Below are positions 61,253 through 64,000 of a stretch of 64,000 nt of DNA, piece by piece. A model generated the notes under the pieces. It worked only from the letters and a program-made list of their open reading frames with translations. It did no database searches and was not told where the DNA came from. The stretch comes from Paenibacillus planticolens (GTDB lineage: Bacteria; Bacillota; Bacilli; Paenibacillales; NBRC-103111): contig NZ_WHNZ01000013.1 in assembly GCF_013141725.1 (NCBI RefSeq), positions 1 to 64,000 of the forward strand, written 5' to 3'. The stretch's first letter is position 1, and every line of letters begins with the position of its first letter. The position numbers and the translations under genes are program-made.

Positions 61253-62125
61253 CTACCACGAGGACAGTGCCGTCCTCTTCCATGTGTTGGGGGCCACACA
61301 AACATATACGTACCCGTTGTCCCATGCGATCTCCCCCTCTTGTCCTGGGGAAGAGGATGAGGCCGGCGTCATGGATTTCCGGATGCGGATGCTGTCGTCG
61401 CTGATATCAAGCTTTGTCTTGGCATCCGAATTCCCGATGCCAATGTTGCCGCTGCTGCGCATGATGGTTAGCGGATTGTCCAGCGGTTTGCCGTCATCCG
61501 CATAGCGGATAATTTGCAGATTGGAGCCAGCATTCCCTCCGGCTTCCTCGGAAGCATCTGCGCGCATCGCCCAGCGCGGAGTCGTTATATTCCCGTCAGC
61601 CGATTTAGCCCAAGTCAAATCGCGATTGATGCCCTCGGTTCCGGCAATGCGTAAAATGCCATCCATCACATTGAAGTTTGAGGAATGCGTGCGAATTTCA
61701 GCTACATCCTGATCGAACGGAATTTCCAGACGTGTAAACAGCTCGTTCGGGTTTTTACCATCAGGCGACATTGTCGTTTCAAATGACATATGATTATGAT
61801 CGTGCTGTTCAGGGTCATTCGCCTTGGCATGAGAGACGATGGCCGTCTTATCTTTACCGTTCTCGTCCAGCCAGGATATAGCCGGCTTCGCCCGGTCTTT
61901 CGTCCACTGAAGCCGGATGAGATCCGACAAATGGCCTTCTGAGGAAATCCACTGCTTATCCGTAGAAAGGTGGAGCCTATCATTATGGGGGATTTCAATA
62001 CCTCCCCCAGGTAAGGACGACTCCTTGAAGGTGTTGACCGTATCGCTGCCACTTGCGAGAACCATCCCTGAAATACCGAGAGCCGCACCAGCCAACAGTG
62101 AAACAACCAAACCCGGAATTTTCAT
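61253..62125 (-). CDS. exported protein with fibre-like C-terminal segment
   Basis: A 290-aa protein starting at ATG 62125 (MKIPGLVVSLLAGAALGISG), which has AAGGAGG nine bases upstream; the longer frame to 62161 overlaps the gene before it. The start is a signal peptide or anchor. The body is beta-rich, with HDHNHM in the centre. The end (NPLTIMRSSGNIGIG, KLDISDDSIRIRK, GEIAWDNGYVYVCVAPNTW) looks like the knob-forming tails of phage fibres and hyaluronidases. The family is not recognised. It follows the stalk-domain gene by 5 bp, so both are probably made together. Confidence 0.65.
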   Translation of the reverse strand: MKIPGLVVSLLAGAALGISGMVLASGSDTVNTFKESSLPGGGIEIPHNDRLHLSTDKQWISSEGHLSDLIRLQWTKDRAKPAISWLDENGKDKTAIVSHAKANDPEQHDHNHMSFETTMSPDGKNPNELFTRLEIPFDQDVAEIRTHSSNFNVMDGILRIAGTEGINRDLTWAKSADGNITTPRWAMRADASEEAGGNAGSNLQIIRYADDGKPLDNPLTIMRSSGNIGIGNSDAKTKLDISDDSIRIRKSMTPASSSSPGQEGEIAWDNGYVYVCVAPNTWKRTALSSW

Positions 62126-62130
62126 TGAAC

Positions 62131-63384
62131 TTATCCTCCTTTTTGAAATAATTCGATCCATCTCACGTAATCATGGATAGCGATTCCGGAATAGCTCGGA
62201 TAGGGAGAGAGCTTCTCCTTGACCACTTGCAATTCCGCCTCCATGTTCATAGGGTTAAGCGCATAGAAGGTCGTATGATCGCCTTCCTTGCTGGGTAACG
62301 TATCAACCGCAACGACGGCTTGTTTCTTAAGCGTCGCCGCTTCCAAGATGATTGGTTTGGCCTTGGCGATAATTCCGTTACCGCCCAGAGCATTATTACG
62401 ATAAGCCATAATGACGACACAGTCCGCCTTCTCCAGCAGCCAAGCGCTAAAGGAGTAGCTGGTTCCCGGAACCAAGTAGCTGTTTATCCAAAAAGGAATA
62501 TCAAAGGCCATCGTCATGCTGCGATCGGCGCTTCTCACTTCCCTTTCAATGAGCCTGATCGTATCCATCCAACGTTCGAGCACCCAGGTCTGATTCGTTT
62601 TCCAAATGTCCAGCGTATACGGTTCAATATCAAAGTGGTATCCTTGGAAACGCTCCTGGGCGTCTACCGAAGCGTTATATTGGGTAACTGCCGCAATCCA
62701 TTGCCGGATATAGGGATGATTATCGGCATAGATCCAATTCGATTTGCCGGCCAGCGCCTCAACCTTGATGCCCAGATCATTTGCTCTGCGGATAAAATTC
62801 CGGTAAACGTCCTGACCCGGATACGTTTTTTCATAGCGCAGATAAAGAGCAGTCAGCTTTTGGTTTGCCGCAAACTGGAGAATGCCATCACCATCCGTCT
62901 CAATCATCTTGCTGTCCCAGATCCAAGTTGCTCTTTGCGCTTTGTCAGACGACGTCACAAGCACCAAATTGCGCTCCCTCATCCAATCCACATCGGCACC
63001 AAGGCTCTCGCTTACCGCCCTAAGCGGAACCATGGTCCGGTCATTTTTAATGACTGCCGGCGCGTCCAGATCAACCATTTGGCCGTTGACCGAAGCATCG
63101 TTACGACCGATCGTTAATACCGCAGATTTGTACTGGTTACGAAGGGTCACCTGCTCCAGCAATCGATCCCATTGTACCTCGGCTCCCAATTTTTCAGCGA
63201 TCTCTCTTGCCGGAACCATCGCACTGCCCGTCTGCTCATCGATGTACGGCTGCACATCCGCAAAGTCCATCTTTTCGCCGTTCACTTCCACATCAAGTTG
63301 GGTGATATGAGAGTATACCGGGATCAACATGGGTACGCTCAATAAAATCAGGAAACTTACTAAACATGCGATCGCCTTTCTCAT
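62131..63384 (-). CDS. copper amine oxidase-type stalk domain protein with TIM-barrel-like body
   Basis: An exported protein of about 417 aa. MRKAIACLVSFLILLSVPML is a signal peptide starting at ATG 63384; a TTG at 63417 in the same frame, inside glmM, has a purine-rich sequence before it and is an alternative. Residues about 25-145 hold paired stalk motifs (SAMVPAREIAEKLGAEVQWD, RTMVPLRAVSESLGADVDWM). The rest resembles a glycosidase-type barrel: FQGYHFDIEPYTLDIW (possible acidic active site), MTMAFDIPFW and DCVVIMAYRNNALG. I cannot name a substrate. It follows glmM directly and precedes the fibre-like gene, suggesting one transcript and a cell-wall role. Confidence 0.7.
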   Translation of the reverse strand: MRKAIACLVSFLILLSVPMLIPVYSHITQLDVEVNGEKMDFADVQPYIDEQTGSAMVPAREIAEKLGAEVQWDRLLEQVTLRNQYKSAVLTIGRNDASVNGQMVDLDAPAVIKNDRTMVPLRAVSESLGADVDWMRERNLVLVTSSDKAQRATWIWDSKMIETDGDGILQFAANQKLTALYLRYEKTYPGQDVYRNFIRRANDLGIKVEALAGKSNWIYADNHPYIRQWIAAVTQYNASVDAQERFQGYHFDIEPYTLDIWKTNQTWVLERWMDTIRLIEREVRSADRSMTMAFDIPFWINSYLVPGTSYSFSAWLLEKADCVVIMAYRNNALGGNGIIAKAKPIILEAATLKKQAVVAVDTLPSKEGDHTTFYALNPMNMEAELQVVKEKLSPYPSYSGIAIHDYVRWIELFQKGG

Positions 63385-63397
63385 ATGTTCGAACGGA

Positions 63398-64000
63398 TTA
63401 AACAACGCTATATTCAAGTTCTTCCTTTACCACCTCTACAATGCCCTCCACGTAGCCGGACAGCTCCCTTTCATCCGGGCCCTCCGCCATCACACGCACC
63501 AGAGCCTCCGTGCCCGAAGGCCGCACCAATACACGGCCGCGGCCGGCCATCTCGCTTTCAACATGCCGGATAGCCGCGTCAATTCGCCGGTTGCCTTCCA
63601 GCTTGTACTTGTTTTTCACCCGTACATTGACAATCAGCTGGGGAAATTTCACTACGGGCGCGGCGATCTCGGACAAAGGCACGCCTTCCTGAAGCATCGC
63701 CTGCATCAGCTGAACGGCGGATAACAGGCCGTCCCCCGTTGTCGAATAATCCAGCATAATGATATGCCCGGATTGTTCGCCGCCCAAGTTGTACCCGCCT
63801 TTCCGCATCTCTTCCATCACATGGCGGTCTCCAACTTTGCTTTTCAGCGATTCCAAGCCCCTATTATGCAGCGCTTTATGAAAGCCGAGGTTGCTCATGA
63901 CCGTGGAAACGACGGTGTTATGACGCAGCTGGCGATGCTTAGCCATCTGAGCAGCAAGAATATATAGGATATGATCTCCGTCTACGATGTCTCCACGCTC
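63398..64000 (-). CDS. glmM: phosphoglucosamine mutase GlmM, C-terminal part (runs off the window)
   Basis: The frame stays open to the window edge, so only about 200 C-terminal residues are seen; the active-site serine lies outside. GlmM converts glucosamine-6-phosphate to glucosamine-1-phosphate for wall synthesis. Visible family motifs are [44 protein letters not shown] (sugar-binding loop), [14 protein letters not shown] and [18 protein letters not shown] (phosphate-binding loop). The end (KEELEYSVV) is at the usual place. Confidence 0.95.
   Translation of the reverse strand, partial: ERGDIVDGDHILYILAAQMAKHRQLRHNTVVSTVMSNLGFHKALHNRGLESLKSKVGDRHVMEEMRKGGYNLGGEQSGHIIMLDYSTTGDGLLSAVQLMQAMLQEGVPLSEIAAPVVKFPQLIVNVRVKNKYKLEGNRRIDAAIRHVESEMAGRGRVLVRPSGTEALVRVMAEGPDERELSGYVEGIVEVVKEELEYSVV

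Noticed and set aside
61253-62125. Prophage remnant
   Set aside because: Only the fibre-like tail suggests phage; no other phage gene is nearby and the protein has a signal peptide.

Overview
The window looks like chromosomal DNA of a spore-forming, Gram-positive bacterium of the Paenibacillaceae, most likely Paenibacillus or a close relative. The evidence is a gerA-type spore germination operon, three large exported proteins with C-terminal S-layer-homology (SLH) repeats, a YwmB homologue, copper-amine-oxidase-type stalk domains, strong AGGAGG-like ribosome sites and a moderate GC content. No prophage, insertion sequence, CRISPR array, tRNA or rRNA was recognised.

Layout. (1) 0.2-1.2 kb: a small gene and ywmB. 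(2) 1.3-14.5 kb, minus strand: one continuous ethanolamine-utilisation operon, eutL-eutK-eutE-eutM-pduL-flavoprotein-eutN-eutS-eutP-eutW-eutV-eutA-eutB-eutC, ending in an unannotated 42-aa membrane peptide and an APC permease. Shell proteins EutL/K/M/N/S would enclose EutBC (ethanolamine to acetaldehyde plus ammonia), EutE (acetaldehyde to acetyl-CoA) and PduL (acetyl-CoA to acetyl-phosphate). EutA reactivates the lyase, and EutW/EutV sense the substrate and act by antitermination. A strong terminator-type hairpin stands just before eutL. (3) 14.7-20.4 kb: a giant SLH protein and an O-antigen-ligase-type membrane protein. (4) 20.4-25.7 kb: a primase-helicase of TOTE type with a DUF6155-like partner, small genes and an intergenic region rich in palindromes. 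(5) 25.9-29.5 kb: gerA/gerB/gerC. (6) 29.6-32.8 kb: an internalin-like LRR protein, a YHYH protein and a DUF805 protein. (7) 32.9-39.2 kb: a Pnkp/Hen1 RNA-repair pair, a TerD-like protein and, between them, an unannotated 42-aa peptide with its own near-consensus promoter and a strong terminator. (8) 39.2-47.0 kb: a second DUF805 gene in a degraded duplicated block, and a 2090-aa SLH-anchored GH13 amylase/pullulanase flanked by two copies of a hairpin-plus-repeat element. (9) 47.0-58.6 kb: an Isd-like haem/iron uptake region: sortase B, two NEAT-domain surface proteins and a FecCD-type ABC transporter on the minus strand, with a second complete ABC transporter divergent on the plus strand. Three Fur boxes lie in the shared control region. 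(10) 58.6-60.7 kb: an OmpR-type two-component system. (11) 61.2-64.0 kb: a fibre-like exported protein, a stalk-domain TIM-barrel-like protein and the 3' part of glmM, which runs off the window.

The strongest candidate for something undescribed is the 36.8-39.3 kb region: a TerD-like protein, a compact and independently transcribed two-cysteine peptide gene, and Hen1-Pnkp, preceded by two tandem hairpins whose stems differ in sequence but keep their pairing.
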